Below are positions 12,300-24,295 of a DNA stretch of 64,000 bases, piece by piece; position 1 is the stretch's first letter; every line of letters starts with the position of its first letter. Origin of the DNA: Albula goreensis (lineage: Eukaryota; Chordata; Actinopteri; Albuliformes; Albulidae); assembly GCA_022829145.1 (NCBI GenBank), contig CM040744.1:6235001-6299000 (forward strand). Reading direction: 5' to 3'. The notes under the pieces are model-generated. The model was not told the DNA's origin. It saw only the letters and a list, made by a program, of their open reading frames with translations, and did no database searches. A program made the position numbers and the translations under genes.

Positions 12300-13105
12300 T
12301 TCAATGTTTGGTTGAAAATCCTTTGCAATCAATGGCTGCCTTAGGTCTATGACCCATAGCCGTTACCAGATGCTTGGTGTCTTCCTTGGTGATACATGTA
12401 AGGCCTGTTCTGAAGCCATTTCGTTCATTGATTGTTTTTCAGCCTTTTTGCCCTCAGCCTGGTCATCAACAAGTGAAAGGCATTTTCAGTCTTATTGAGG
12501 TCAGGTGATTGACTTGGCCAGTCAAGAATATTTCACTGTTTGGACCTGAAAAAAATCTGTGGTTGCTTTGGCTGTATGTTTAGGATCATTGTCCTCCGGC
12601 GGTCACCATGGAAATCATCAGTGAATACAAGTGAGCAGCTAAACATGGCCGAGCCATAACACCACTTCCACGTCGTTTGACAGATTAGGTGGTACGCTTT
12701 GGATCATCATGAGCCCTTCCCTGTTCTCCATGCTTTCCTCTTTCCATCAGTCTGGCACAGCTTCATCGTTGTCTCATTTTTCTGTAACGCTTCCAGCCTT
12801 TTTAATAAATTATGACTTAGCCTTTCTATGCTTGAGGTTTACCAGTGGTTTCCAAATTTCTGACGATCCCTCCGAGGCTAGGCTGGTGTAGTCTTCTCTT
12901 AATGGCAGTGTTTGACACATCTACACCCATATGCCAGCAAGTGATCTGTTAAATAGTGGTAAATGGGTTTTTCTCCAACAAGTATTCTTCCGTTATCATT
13001 CCAAGTATTTTTCTGTTATCCACTACACTGGTCTGTGGTCAAACAGGTCATTCACAATTGCAGAGCTCACCAGTGCATTCTTTCTTGCTAATAATATACA
13101 AAATG
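12300..13105 (-). pseudogene. decayed Tc1/mariner (Tc1-like) transposase
   Basis: Read on the minus strand, successive frames give the parts of a Tc1-like DDE transposase in the right order. A helix-turn-helix region yields VSNTAIKRRLH (about 12,890-12,930). A VKRRGSGVMA segment lies at about 12,650-12,680. DNDPKHTA, carrying the second catalytic Asp, is at 12572-12595. A SQSPDLNKTENAFH segment, whose ExN block carries the third acidic residue, is at about 12,480-12,525. The C-terminus AAIDCKGFSTKH is at about 12303-12342. Several stops and frameshifts separate these pieces, so no protein can be made. The family normally encodes about 340 residues within a 1.2-1.7 kb element; the span here fits a nearly full-length but heavily mutated CDS. 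Terminal inverted repeats were not recognised on either side. Confidence 0.85.
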
Positions 13106-13159
13106 GTTCATTTTGATACACCTAATATTGTGTCTGTCCCTGACTGATTTATCCTGGTT

Positions 13160-15435
13160 TTAAGTGGCCTCATGATAGTCCACATAAACTGCATGGCCAC
13201 TTCTTCTGGAGTACAGCGCTACAACAACACAAAATGTCTCACTGTCACCAAATACATATAGACTGTACTGTAATTAACATTGAAAAGTAGACTGTGAAAT
13301 CAATTATTAATTATCTGAAATGGTTGAGTCAATAGTAATTTTAAAAAATAAATTTCTATCTCTGCCTGTTTTGTTTCACAATTACACCAACATCATACAG
13401 TGTAGATGCAGATTTTAAATAGCTGTTTCAAACATGCAATTATCAATTCTTTCTATTTATGTGTCAAACTCAAAATTTGAGTGTTGGGGTGTTTTTTTAA
13501 ACAAATCTGTGCATTCAGTATTGTATTCTGGGATATATTAAAAGATACCCATAGCTATGTTTAAATGGTATGGGTACAAATGAATGTCAGATAATTTTTG
13601 CCCAAATCTCTACTCTCTATACTCTGTATTCTGGATTTGACCAATGTACAGGGTCTTGGTTTGTTCCAAACACATTGTTCTGTCTATGTTCCATCAGGGG
13701 TCTCTGTAGCCATTACAGTTAAATTATAGTGTTGATTAATAAATGACAGCATTGCCAATTAGTGAAAATATGGCAGTTATACAAATAATTAGATCTAATG
13801 AAAACAGGAACATTGTACAGAATGATATTTATCCATTCAAGATTTTAAACTCGAGCAACTATGAATTTGAAAATGATCCCAATCGCAACCACGAGTGTCT
13901 CCCTCAAAATGCTTTGATACTTCTCTTCCACAACACAGACTGTTCCTTTATTTGAAGACTCATTATAGAAACCACTGACTCCTCAAACACCTCTCTCTCT
14001 CTGCAATATGAAAAACAGACAAATTTGTTTTAAGGTTATTCTTTCCATCGCTTCCGTCATGGAAAAAAAAATGTTATGAGACTGAAAATACCATAGAGCA
14101 GGAGGTGAAGAAATTAAACTCCTAAAAATCCTACTAAGAAAAAATCAAAATGCCAAATGTGAGCTCTATGGCAACTAAAGAATAAGATCTATGAAAACAG
14201 TGAGGAATCAGCACTGCCAAATTATGTCAAACAAAGTAGAGAAATCATTTATTTCCTCAATCAAAAATATGTTATTTCACAATATGAGAAACAAATGAAA
14301 CTTGCAAATATTTGAAAGACTGACTCATGAAATTATGCTGGGGAATAACCCAACAGATATAATTTATCCGTTAAATCCAAACTCCAAACACTAGGTAAAC
14401 AACTACATGCAACAAAACATCCAAACAAAACAAGGAAAACGTGTTTCTCGAGTGGTAGTAAAGGTGCTACCAAAACTTAAGTCTAAGACTTGTAGTTGGT
14501 CCATTCCCTAGAAATTGCTCATTGTTAGCTGGGCTACTCTGTGATTTAGTCAACATCATTCAAGAATCTATCGATACATACAAGGTCCCGATCAAATAAA
14601 ATGAATCTCTTTAGGGGCCCTTTAAGAGATTAATTCATCCAAATCATTTGACACAGACTCCAGTCTTTTGAAAGCATATGCCATTCTATTTAATGATGAA
14701 AATCATCACAATCCAAAGGACATATTTGCTTGTAACCAATAAAATTTAAACGACTGAAAGAAAGGAATATTGTCATTTAAAGTGTCTTTTGATTACATTC
14801 AATATTCCCTGAAAGAGAAGAACTATGCTTCATTGGGTCCCAGCCATAAGCTTTTTATTCCAGCCAAATTGGATGGGCATACATTAGCTAGGGTTCTTTG
14901 GGTCACTTCTGCTGAAGTCAAGCATGCCTGCTCTGCTAGCACATACAAGTTATCTTATGTTGTCAATGACAGATGAACCTCTCTGGTCTGCAATAGCTGT
15001 AATGTAATGTGCTCTGTGGCTTTTATTTCTGCTGTGTTATGTGAGTTTTAACCATTTACTATAACGCATTCTGATACAGTAATGTAAAAAAAAAAAAATG
15101 TGTTATAAAAAAGTATTCAATTATATTGTTGCTGTTTTTGTTGTTGTTGGGGGTGGTGGTCGTGCACATTACATCTCTGGCATGCAGCTCCAGACTGTAA
15201 TTGCCCATTCAAAATGAAATACAAAGATTGGATGTTCTTGGAAAAATCACATTCACTGATGCAACTGCTATTTCATTGGAACAGATAGATATTCTGGGGA
15301 ACTCCTCAGAACAATATCAAGTTATTGATATTTCTGTTTTATTCTTTCTTCTTCACAGATTATTTCCTCTCACTGTTGTCCCCTCCTCATATGAAGACAT
15401 ACAGCTGCTATTACAGACCATATAAAGACCACACC
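13160..15435. other. non-coding, no feature recognised
   Basis: AT-rich. A near-palindrome centred on GGGGCCC lies at 14606-14629, and an A run at about 15088-15099. Short open frames have no recognisable content. Confidence 0.5.
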
Positions 15436-15439
15436 CTCT

Positions 15440-15620
15440 GTTCAGTTATTGCCTTCTCCCTGAGATAAAGACAAACCCAAATTTATCATGAGCTGAGAGT
15501 CATCTGGCAGCACCCTCCAACTCGTTAATCCAATCAGCACATCACAAAGCAACGGCTAACCAACAGCGGTTGCATTGTCCGCGACTGAGAAAGCAACAGA
15601 CAAAGATGGTTGGGCTTTTC
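15440..15620. promoter_or_regulatory. candidate conserved non-coding element
   Basis: A block of balanced composition containing CGTTAATCCAATCAG (a homeodomain-type TAATCC core next to a CCAAT word) and AACGGCTAACC words. No coding frame of note. Low-confidence texture call. Confidence 0.18.
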
Positions 15621-15639
15621 ATGTTCACTTCTTTAAAAC

Positions 15640-17780
15640 ATTTTGATTTTGGCAACCCTTTCTTCAAGTGGATAAAGATTTATTACAACTTGCCTTCAGC
15701 CAGTATTATTACTAATGGACTTATCTGCAAACCCTTTACCCTGTTCTTGGGTAACTAGACAAGAGGTCCTATTATCTCCATCATTACCTTCCTTCTTCAT
15801 GGAGCCACTTATCACTGCTCAATGTGAAATCACTTTCATTATAATAAGACTAACAAGAATGCTATCTGGAAAATGTAGTAAGTGAGCCAGTAACACTACA
15901 CTCTTTCCACAAAAGCCCCCTCTTTCCCCAATTTTCACCTCATAAATCATTTTAGATTTTAGCAAAATACCACATGATTAAATTAATTGGAAAAAATCCC
16001 TTTCAAATTCCCTTTCAAAGTGACATCCAACATTAAATAACTGTAGGTACTCCTCCTCAATTAATATTTCTGTGTCGATTCCTTTCAAAAACTATAAATA
16101 GTTTATGGTGGAATGTGTTACCGTCTAATTCGGCCTCATTTCCTCAACCAAAATGTCTGTTTGTAGCAGTAGTATCTGTTCCAAATGACTTTGACCCATG
16201 TGTAGAAATTATTCTGTGGCTTCAATTAGCATTGAAATCCCAATATGATCCATATTATCCATAGACAGATATGAACCTGGATTCAAAATTATTTGTTCTC
16301 AATGTAAAAATAAGTGGTATAATAAATACTGTCCTCATTATTGATGGTGATGAATTAACTCAGCTAAATATTTTCAGGAAGAAAGACTACAGAACAAATG
16401 TTGATCCAGGCTATGAATAGACCATATTTTGAGTGCGACTGTTCTTGAAAAACACAATGATCTAAGTGACTTACACAAGAGCCTTTATACTGTGAAAACA
16501 AAACCCTCTTAAATTTTCAGTCTTAGAAACGAAGATCGGTGACTCATGAATATCACTGTACATAATAAATTGTTCAAATTACACGATTCACAGGACAAAT
16601 TTGCACCTTACCAGTTATTCCTGTAAAAAACATAGTTAATTCAAGTACTCTTCATTTACCCTTGACCTTTGAGTGAAAATATTCAAATCTCTGGCAAGAA
16701 ATTATGATACTGCAACATTGCCCTGTGCTGGAGGAGAATCTGAACTCAACAGACAATATACCTTCTTGAAAACTATGTTCAACACACATTTCTAATATAA
16801 AACCGGCCCAAAATTTCAGTCATGCTGCCGTGCCCTCTGACGTTGCCCTCCAGCTCATTTCAGGAAGTGAAAATTAATAACTATTTTTGGTTGCTGTGTC
16901 CCCAAACCCATCTTCCCCTCTGCCTTCTTGGTCACCTTACACACCTTCATCCGTGCACAAAACTTTACAAAAACCAAAAAAAAAAAAAAAGTTACCAGAT
17001 GCTCAAAAATGGATGGTGCCTCTTTGGCTTTTTACATATATACATTTAATGTCACATATGCATGTGCTATAAATAAAATCTATAAAAAGGAAAAGCGGCC
17101 AAATGCAACATTTTGTCTTGATATGTTGCAAGGAAAATTGACCACAGAGTATTATTGTAAGTGTGTCCTGAAGAGTTCATTGGTTTTAACTGGCTTATAG
17201 ACAATGGGTTTTTGTGTATCAGTAAGTCTAATTTACATCTCCGCAGGACCTGCAGATTGCAGAGAGCCATTTGGTCTGTGTATTAACATCACAGTGATTG
17301 TTGTTCCTCTGACAGGAGGATTAGGTAACTCTGGGGGGTTTGAAGACACTTGCATTGTATCGTTCCTTGGTATTTTGCCCTAGCTCAAAACAAAAGCATT
17401 GTCCCCCCAATGTTTTTGTTAATTATATTTGCTCAGTGGTGCTAGACTAGTGGAGAACAGTGACGATTGGTAAAACGAGACAGTTTATATAATATTATTT
17501 GGTATTATTGTCTGCTTTGATGCACTCAATACTTCAAACATCATAATTTTCTCTCCAAAAATTCACCATTGGACCTAGTCTGATCTTTGCAATATTTCAT
17601 AGTTTGACATTGTAACATTATATGGAACTGGGGTAAGTATGAACAATTATAGATTTGAATAAAAGAATGTGTTTTCATCATATGTTTGAGTACAAAATGT
17701 CACTCATTATAAGTAATTTCCCATTAATGGGAAAGTGGTCACAGACCTTTCTGTATTTATAAGGCCCAAACTCCATTGAC
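15640..17780. other. non-coding, no feature recognised
   Basis: AT-rich with an A run at about 16976-16990. No domain-bearing frame and no structured repeat noticed. Confidence 0.5.
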
Positions 17781-18174
17781 CCATCACAATTTTTTAAACA
17801 TGCATTTGTCATTGTAATCAATGTCTAAAATAAAACGTTTTGATGGGACAGTCATAATTACATTGTACTCTGTGAGGCTGTCCATGATGTTTTGTGAGAA
17901 TAAGTTGTCTTTTGCACTGACTCCTGTTTCGCTAACATCTGTGTAGCTTATAATGAAGCCTCCCAAGCTGTACTCATTTGCCAAGAGTAATGACTCACAC
18001 AGCTTCTGTGTCATGGATAAAATGTCCTTTGATCTCGAACCGAGATGACAAACGTGGGTGCCAATAATGAGGTCATGAGATGATTCTGTAATCAGCAAAC
18101 AATTTTGGTAGGAGCTAAAGAGGGAATTAAAGTCCCACCCTGTGGATCCATAAGTATGTAATACTGGCAAGAAT

Positions 18175-19040
18175 CAAGTGAACCATTGCCCTGCATTTTT
18201 ATGCAGGCGGGTCAATCCAACCGCTTGTACAGTTCAGCACTGGTACCAATCATCTGTATCATTATAAACATAATGTGAAAATACAATGCGAAGAGAAGCA
18301 ACCAGAGTGTTCCATTTCCCATATAAGACGACGAACCGGAACACAGCAAGCTATATTTTGGCCTGTGCAATATGTAAAATACAGAAATAGATATACAGAG
18401 ATATACATTCTCATATTTTACATTCAGTAAATGTATTTTACATCCATAAAATCCTCAAAATTAGTTGACCTTGTGTTTTAACAGTTGGGTGTGATTTAAC
18501 CCTTCTGCTTTCTGCTTGACATAATAGGCAATTATTTGTGATACTGTTCTCTGAGAAAGAGAGGAAAAAAAACATTAAACATTACAGGAGCTAAATAAGT
18601 TTTAAAAAATCATATAATTCTTATGTTTTTCAGAATGATCGTGTTAGAAGGCCTCGTACCATCTAAGGCTGGAAATAATTAGTTTACCCTGAAACCACAG
18701 ACTTAGATAACCCCCTGACTTTGGCAGAGGAGATAAATATTGATAGACATACCCAACAGCATACCATTTTCACCACCTGGAGCTATTCCACTTGCCTTCA
18801 ATTTTATTTTTTTTTGGATGACACGGCATTAAAAGGTGAGACTTAGCCTGAAATAGATGCATATGTAGGAAAAAGTAACGGTACTTTGCTTTTACTTAAT
18901 ATTGATATTACCACCTGCTACTCTGGGACCGTTGTGAAGATGAGATTTTTTTTCAGCAGTAAAACACAGTCATTCTGTGGAGTGCTGTTAATTACTGTTT
19001 GACCCCTAGGTTGCCAATGCTAAATGTGACAGAGCCTTTA
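18175..19040. other. non-coding, no feature recognised
   Basis: AT-rich. T and A runs near 18806 and 18566. Nothing else noted. Confidence 0.5.
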
Positions 19041-19044
19041 TATG

Positions 19045-19640
19045 CCATTTTAAATGATGTAGAAATTAAATAACCACTCCATCACTCTCCCGATTGCCAT
19101 ATAAAATATTATTTTGTGGAATTTAGCATGCATCTGTGCGAATGTGTTGCGCCTTATTCGAGCTGTAAAATAAAGCTCAATATTTGGTTTAATGAAATAT
19201 GTAATTACTTCTTTGGTTAATTTATTTTCAAGGTGACAGCTCTCCATTAAGGATAATTAAAAATCAGGCGCATGGCACGGTGTCAGAAAATGGATGACTA
19301 ATTAACAGCACTTTGAAAGGAGCTGAATTATGGGTATGCCAGACAGCTCAGTGTATTACTGTTATTGTATTGAACTTGTGCTCTAGCCATGGGAGGTCAA
19401 CCACCATCATCCATGAAAGCACTGTAGTCAAAGGACCGAGACCCATATGGCTCTTTGATCTTAGACCACATGGGAAAAGAATGGACTTCCACATATTATC
19501 TACATCAGTTAATGTACTTTAGATTCCCCGCATGCCATTTTCTTGCCTTTCAAAACACCGCGCACCGAAGATTAAAGCTAATATGACAATGACGAATACT
19601 AATTTGGTTGCCGTTTCCTGTGCGACTGCATTATTTATTG
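19045..19640. promoter_or_regulatory. candidate conserved non-coding element cluster
   Basis: The strongest CNE-like texture in the window. Homeodomain cores recur (GTAATTAC near 19200, GGATAATTAAAA near 19250, CTAATTAACAG near 19300, ATTAAAGCTAATATG near 19575, ACTAATTTGG near 19600), interspersed with GC-containing words such as GTGACAGCTCTCC and AGGCGCATGGCACGG. There are no simple repeats, transposon motifs or convincing coding frames. This resembles deeply conserved developmental enhancers, but conservation itself cannot be tested here. Confidence 0.3.
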
Positions 19641-19644
19641 AATG

Positions 19645-21450
19645 GTACTTCGTGTTGCACTGACATATTTTAAACATCTACATTCCCACAGACCATATCT
19701 GAACATTCCTGACTTGCATTATATTATCACAGGAGATGTCAATACAGGAGAAATAGAAATAGTTGCAAGCAGCTATCGCAATGCAATTTTGAAAGATAAT
19801 TATTTTCAATTTAACATCTGTCCTGTTTCTGTGCGACTGAATAAGACAGGATCTATTGTATAAGAGATCTAGAATTGGAAATTTTGAACGAGTGTTACCT
19901 CTTTTTGGTTTTCTAGTTTTGGGTTTTATTTTTTTATATACACATTTCCAAATTCAGGTGTGAGCTGTCTTTGTGTTATATTTGAAGGACACAGCTTTGG
20001 TGGATGTCAGGCAAAGACACTGGCAATTCCATTAAGACTGACTATTTGAAAGTTAAGATATTTGATATGTCTTTACACTCTAGGCTTTTCTTGAGAAAAA
20101 AAAAAAAATCATTCTACACCCAACCTTACAATTAGCCAAATGTGCCCTTAGCTCTGAAGCTATAGCACTAAAAACAGCCCATAACAGATAGAACATCATT
20201 AGGGTCTGATTGCACAGTGACTTGATCTAGCTCCTCCACTGAATGTAGCTTAAAAGCAAACCAATTAAAGAAGAGCTTTCATAAAGTATTTTTAAAACTA
20301 ATCTAACCTCTCCCCCCTTTGGTCATCTTGCAATTGTAAAACATATGATTCATTTCCTATAATGAAGGTAGGTGTGTTGTATACTCTAATGGGTCCAAGG
20401 CAAGGTTCTCTCTGCCCACAGTGCAAATTAAAGCCAGGATTTAAATGACATAATAGCCTATGATATTAAACATTGATAAATCTATGCTAACATGCCCATG
20501 CTTGCCTGTTTCAATTTCTTACCTGAAAAAGGATGTGTTCATTTTCAACATTTGAGCCATCAACTACTAGCCAAGTATTTGCTTCCACTAGCTAGGTGGC
20601 TATCTGAAAAACAAAAACAGGCATCTCAGCCTATATCCCATAAAGACTGAATAGGTCCTTACTGTTAGACAGTCACGAATGTCTTTCAGCATATGGAAAA
20701 TGATAACGGCGTCATAATGCATGCATCAATACTTATGACACTATTGACATAAAGGCTTATGTCACATGCTAAGATTTTCTAATAATGCTAAACCTTACAA
20801 TGAGGGGCCAAAATTCAAAGATTTAGGAGAAAGAAAGCAATGATGCAGTGAATGATGAAAAGGCTGTCCCATTAGTTACACAGTTAAGTGTAGCCTACAC
20901 ACAAATAATTAGAAATTCACATTTTCACACAATGATTAAAAATCACATGAAAACAGTGCTTTAAATAAAAATGTCAATATTAAGCCAATTGATTTTAATG
21001 TAATGAACAGACAGAATGAAAAAGTAAATGGAACATGGAACAAAAACTTTACCACTTATGCTTGTCTCCAGAGTGAGAATTCACACTTGCTAGACAAACT
21101 GTATTTATATTTTTAAAATAGTTGAACCCTTTTTATACATAGTACAGTGGACTCTTTTATCCAGAATTTTGCATGCTAAAAATTTCACCAGGTGGTACTT
21201 TTGCTGAGGTATATTTAATCATAAAAAATAAGTAAATTTTTATTATTTCACCTCCTGTACATTAAACAAAAGATAAAAACAATTTGCTCAAACATTATAC
21301 TGCAGATCAACTTATTTACACTAAAGTAACATAAAAGTGGTATTTATTATCTGATGACAATACCATTACTGGCATAATGTTGATATTTCAGCAACTCATG
21401 CATATAAGATGATTATCGTCAGTAAATAACTGTGAGGCTAAGGTAGAAGT
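19645..21450. other. non-coding, no feature recognised
   Basis: AT-rich; A run near 20097-20108. A 73-codon frame at 19642-19863 has no recognisable domain. Nothing else supportable. Confidence 0.5.
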
Positions 21451-22195
21451 ACCTTTTGCAAGAAGCTGACTGGGAGGTGGATGGACTCGGGTCCAATGTG
21501 GCTCTGGAACAGGTGCCTTATGTCCACTTTGGCATGGTCCTGATTACCCAAAGCCAGCAGTATGAAACTGGGTCCAGTAGTGTGTAGAGGGCCAGGACGT
21601 AACGAGTCTCCACTGCACCGGACCTAGGGAGCGTGAGAAAGAATTTCAGAATCAAGAATAAAAAAACTATTTACATGACCAAATGCAATGAATCAATAAT
21701 ACCTTAAAAAATGAATGGCTGAGAATATCTTCTTCTTCCTTCTAAGGAATATCTGGGAATTTGTTACTACCTTCTTTGGAGAATCTTCAGCAATTTGTAT
21801 ACCAGCTGGGCAACAGTTGGATGTTCAATGGTGCCATGTCTCTCAGCAAACTTGCTCTGGAGCATTTGGATGAAGGCAATCACCTTGAGGCAGAGACCGT
21901 ATCCACAAGAAACTCCACAGTGGCCTGACAGAAAGGCTCCAGGACTCTGAGGCACTGATGGACGGCTTTATTATCACCACGACACCGAGGGAGGGACATC
22001 TGTGTTGACAGTTGTTGCTCATACAGCTGCTGGAACATAAGGAAGGTGCTATTCTGTTGCGTTTCCACCTCTTGTAGCAACGTAACGTTGGGCCTACTGA
22101 GCTGGCCTTGGACCTCTGCCAGCCTGGCCTTGGCGGTGGTGCTGGACTTGAGGAATGCCACAATTCTTCGTGCCCAAGACATCCCCGGATTTTCT
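21450..22195 (-). pseudogene. hAT transposase (ZBED-like) remnant, two exons
   Basis: On the minus strand the frame from about 22190 gives MSWARRIVAFLKSS, then LLQEVETQQNSTFLMFQQLYEQ. This corresponds to the hAT/ZBED transposase core, where the usual hallmark is an ETRWNS block; here the RW pair has become QQ. It continues through CLRVLEPFCQATVEFL and, after a frame change near 21890, IAFIQMLQSKF to LKILQRR. A GT-AG intron-like gap (21770 down to 21624, 147 bp) follows. The next piece reads VETRYVLALYTLLDP, matching the 'TLLDP' block of the same family, and then degenerates with frameshifts. The N-terminal BED zinc finger and the C-terminal dimerisation region are not seen. It could be a decayed transposon or a broken domesticated ZBED-type gene; the frameshift favours a pseudogene. 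Confidence 0.75.
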
Positions 22196-22234
22196 GACTG
22201 ACAGTTACATTTACGATGCGGCCAAAACAAAATC

Positions 22235-24290
22235 TGTTATTTTACTTCATAGCATGGAATTTGGTGGTCACCAGAGACTGTCAGCTGTGGAGGGGCATTG
22301 GTGAGGTTGAGCTTATTCACAACAGTTATGGTGTAAACAGACATATGGCGTATATTTAACATTTCACGCTACTTACATTATATATTGTATAGTTTTAACA
22401 TACAGGATTGTAAATGTACATTATTGGCTTTTTAGAGATATATTGTGTATGAGTCATGTGCATTTAATATTGTCCGAGATATAAAAAGTCTGTTAGCATT
22501 ACCATACACCCGTTGTCCGGTGTGCTCATGAGCATGGGCACCAGAGTAAATCAGTAGTGCGTTTAGCAACACTGTGTGCCTCCATATGCTTGGCACAGAG
22601 ATGCCTCATCATACATACATCAAGAACTGAGTGCAGTGCAGACGTAGCACTTTAGCCAGGATGTCCAAGTCAGATTGGTCCCGGCTATTGGAGCCAACAG
22701 AAATAACATTATTCCACATTCAATTTTTGCAGAAAATCTTAAGTTCTCAAGAAGATTTGAAGGTTGCAACAGTTGCTTATGTACTTGCATTTTCCACTGA
22801 CAGCCTGGTATAGCCTATGTGATGCATCTCTTGAAGTGTTTGAAAGGTCCTTTGATATAGGGATAGCGTTAACTAGAATTTAAGCTCCAGGATGGCAATC
22901 TGCCCAATTCCCAGTTGCACTAAACAATTGCATTTTTTTAGTGTAGTTGGCAGGTTTTCTAAAATTGTATTTTTCTTCTGTTAAAACTTCCGTTAAAAAA
23001 AGATTGCTTTGGGTGACTATGCTGGGTAGTGGACACTCTCTTAGGTAGATTAGGTGACTGGAAGTCTGATGGAGAAACTACAGACATGGGGGGAAAAGGG
23101 TTATGAGAAAGCAGACAAAGACACAAGCAGAAAATGTATTTTATCTCCATGGAACTGGAAGACTTGAAGGGTTAGTTTGAGAAGTTCACACCTCTGACAT
23201 ATTCATGTGTGTTAAATTAATCAAAGGCAAGTGTTCCTGTTTTACACTCTCAGCAAACGTGCTATGACCCACGTCTTTTCCACTTTAAAATACTTTGCAA
23301 CATAAAGAAGTCAGATGTACTGGGATCTTGTTTTTCAGCAAAGCCAAAAAAGTATCAAACCGTGACCCTTAAACAAAGGTATGTACAAAGCCGTGATCTT
23401 CAAACCATTACACCCATTGACTTATCCATGCCTGGCCATTAAAATGTGTGTGAATCTCAGCAACATCTCAGTGGAATACAGGCACTGAAACTGACCTGAA
23501 ATTATCAAAAGGGCTGAAAATGTGGTGGTGAGATCATATAATCAGTCATTACCCCAAAGTCAGTCCACTCAAAAGCTGACCCAAAAAGTTAACAGAATAG
23601 CTGCCTGAGGGTAGCATACACCTGTAAGATATTTACCTTTATTTGATCAGTAGGGCATTATTTTAAAGGAGAAAGATGGGCTTGTTCCTGTAAAGGAGAA
23701 ACTATTTGTTTCCATAGAAAGAATAACCAGCCAACTGTCAGTTCGATCCCTCTGTGTTACTTTCCAAAACGAGCATTGCATTTTGGCTTGTTTGGCAGTG
23801 AAACGTCATGGGTTTTTCTGCCTCGGCGGACAGATAACATCACTTTGGATTGGCATTTCGGAAAAACTCTGACAACCCCATGTAATGTTTGTCATCATTG
23901 ATTTGTGTACAAGAGAAATCCAAGACTGAAAGATGCTAGCAGCTAATGGGGGGACAGGTGTTGACTCCTAAGAAACCACATATGAACAAGAAACAATCTA
24001 GCACTTTGCATACGATTTATGACTCTCTATGAAAATGTTTAATTTCAGCCTACCTGATCTCTGCTTTGGGGTGAAGTTGGCAGGGAAGGAAGGGAGGAAT
24101 GGAAAGGGGTGACAGCAGCGGTGATAAATCTCGATTTATGGTTTACTGTTAGGTGTATTCTGTGATATTTACAACTTCAACCTTCAGCTTTTCTGAGTGA
24201 AATTACAGAGGAAGCCACAATTTTTACTCAACCTATCTATAAACTGAACAGTGTAAACCATAATATGGACCAGTGCACATACATCAGCGG
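22235..24290. other. non-coding, no feature recognised
   Basis: No coding match. A 12-bp perfect palindrome TGCTCATGAGCA lies near 22523. An isolated tRNA B-box-like word near 23738 has no accompanying A box or cloverleaf. Confidence 0.5.
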
Positions 24291-24295
24291 AGGAT

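Noticed and set aside
14606..14629. Near-palindrome around GGGGCCC
   Set aside because: Short, imperfect and isolated; no sign of function or of an element boundary.
17784..18170. 128-codon open frame on the minus strand, the longest outside recognised repeats
   Set aside because: It opens on a TTG, has no ATG until about codon 53, shows no known domain, and no convincing splice sites were identified. A chance frame of this length is plausible in 64 kb read in six frames.
21143..21200. CAGTGGACTCTTTTATCCAG, resembling a pogo/Tigger-type terminus
   Set aside because: No matching inverted end or TA duplication was found, and no transposase sequence of that family lies nearby.
22517..22540. 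12-bp palindrome TGCTCATGAGCA
   Set aside because: Short palindromes of this length are expected by chance in 64 kb.
23730..23760. tRNA B-box-like word (agttcgatccct)
   Set aside because: No A box at the right distance and no cloverleaf can be drawn; not a tRNA gene or clear SINE.
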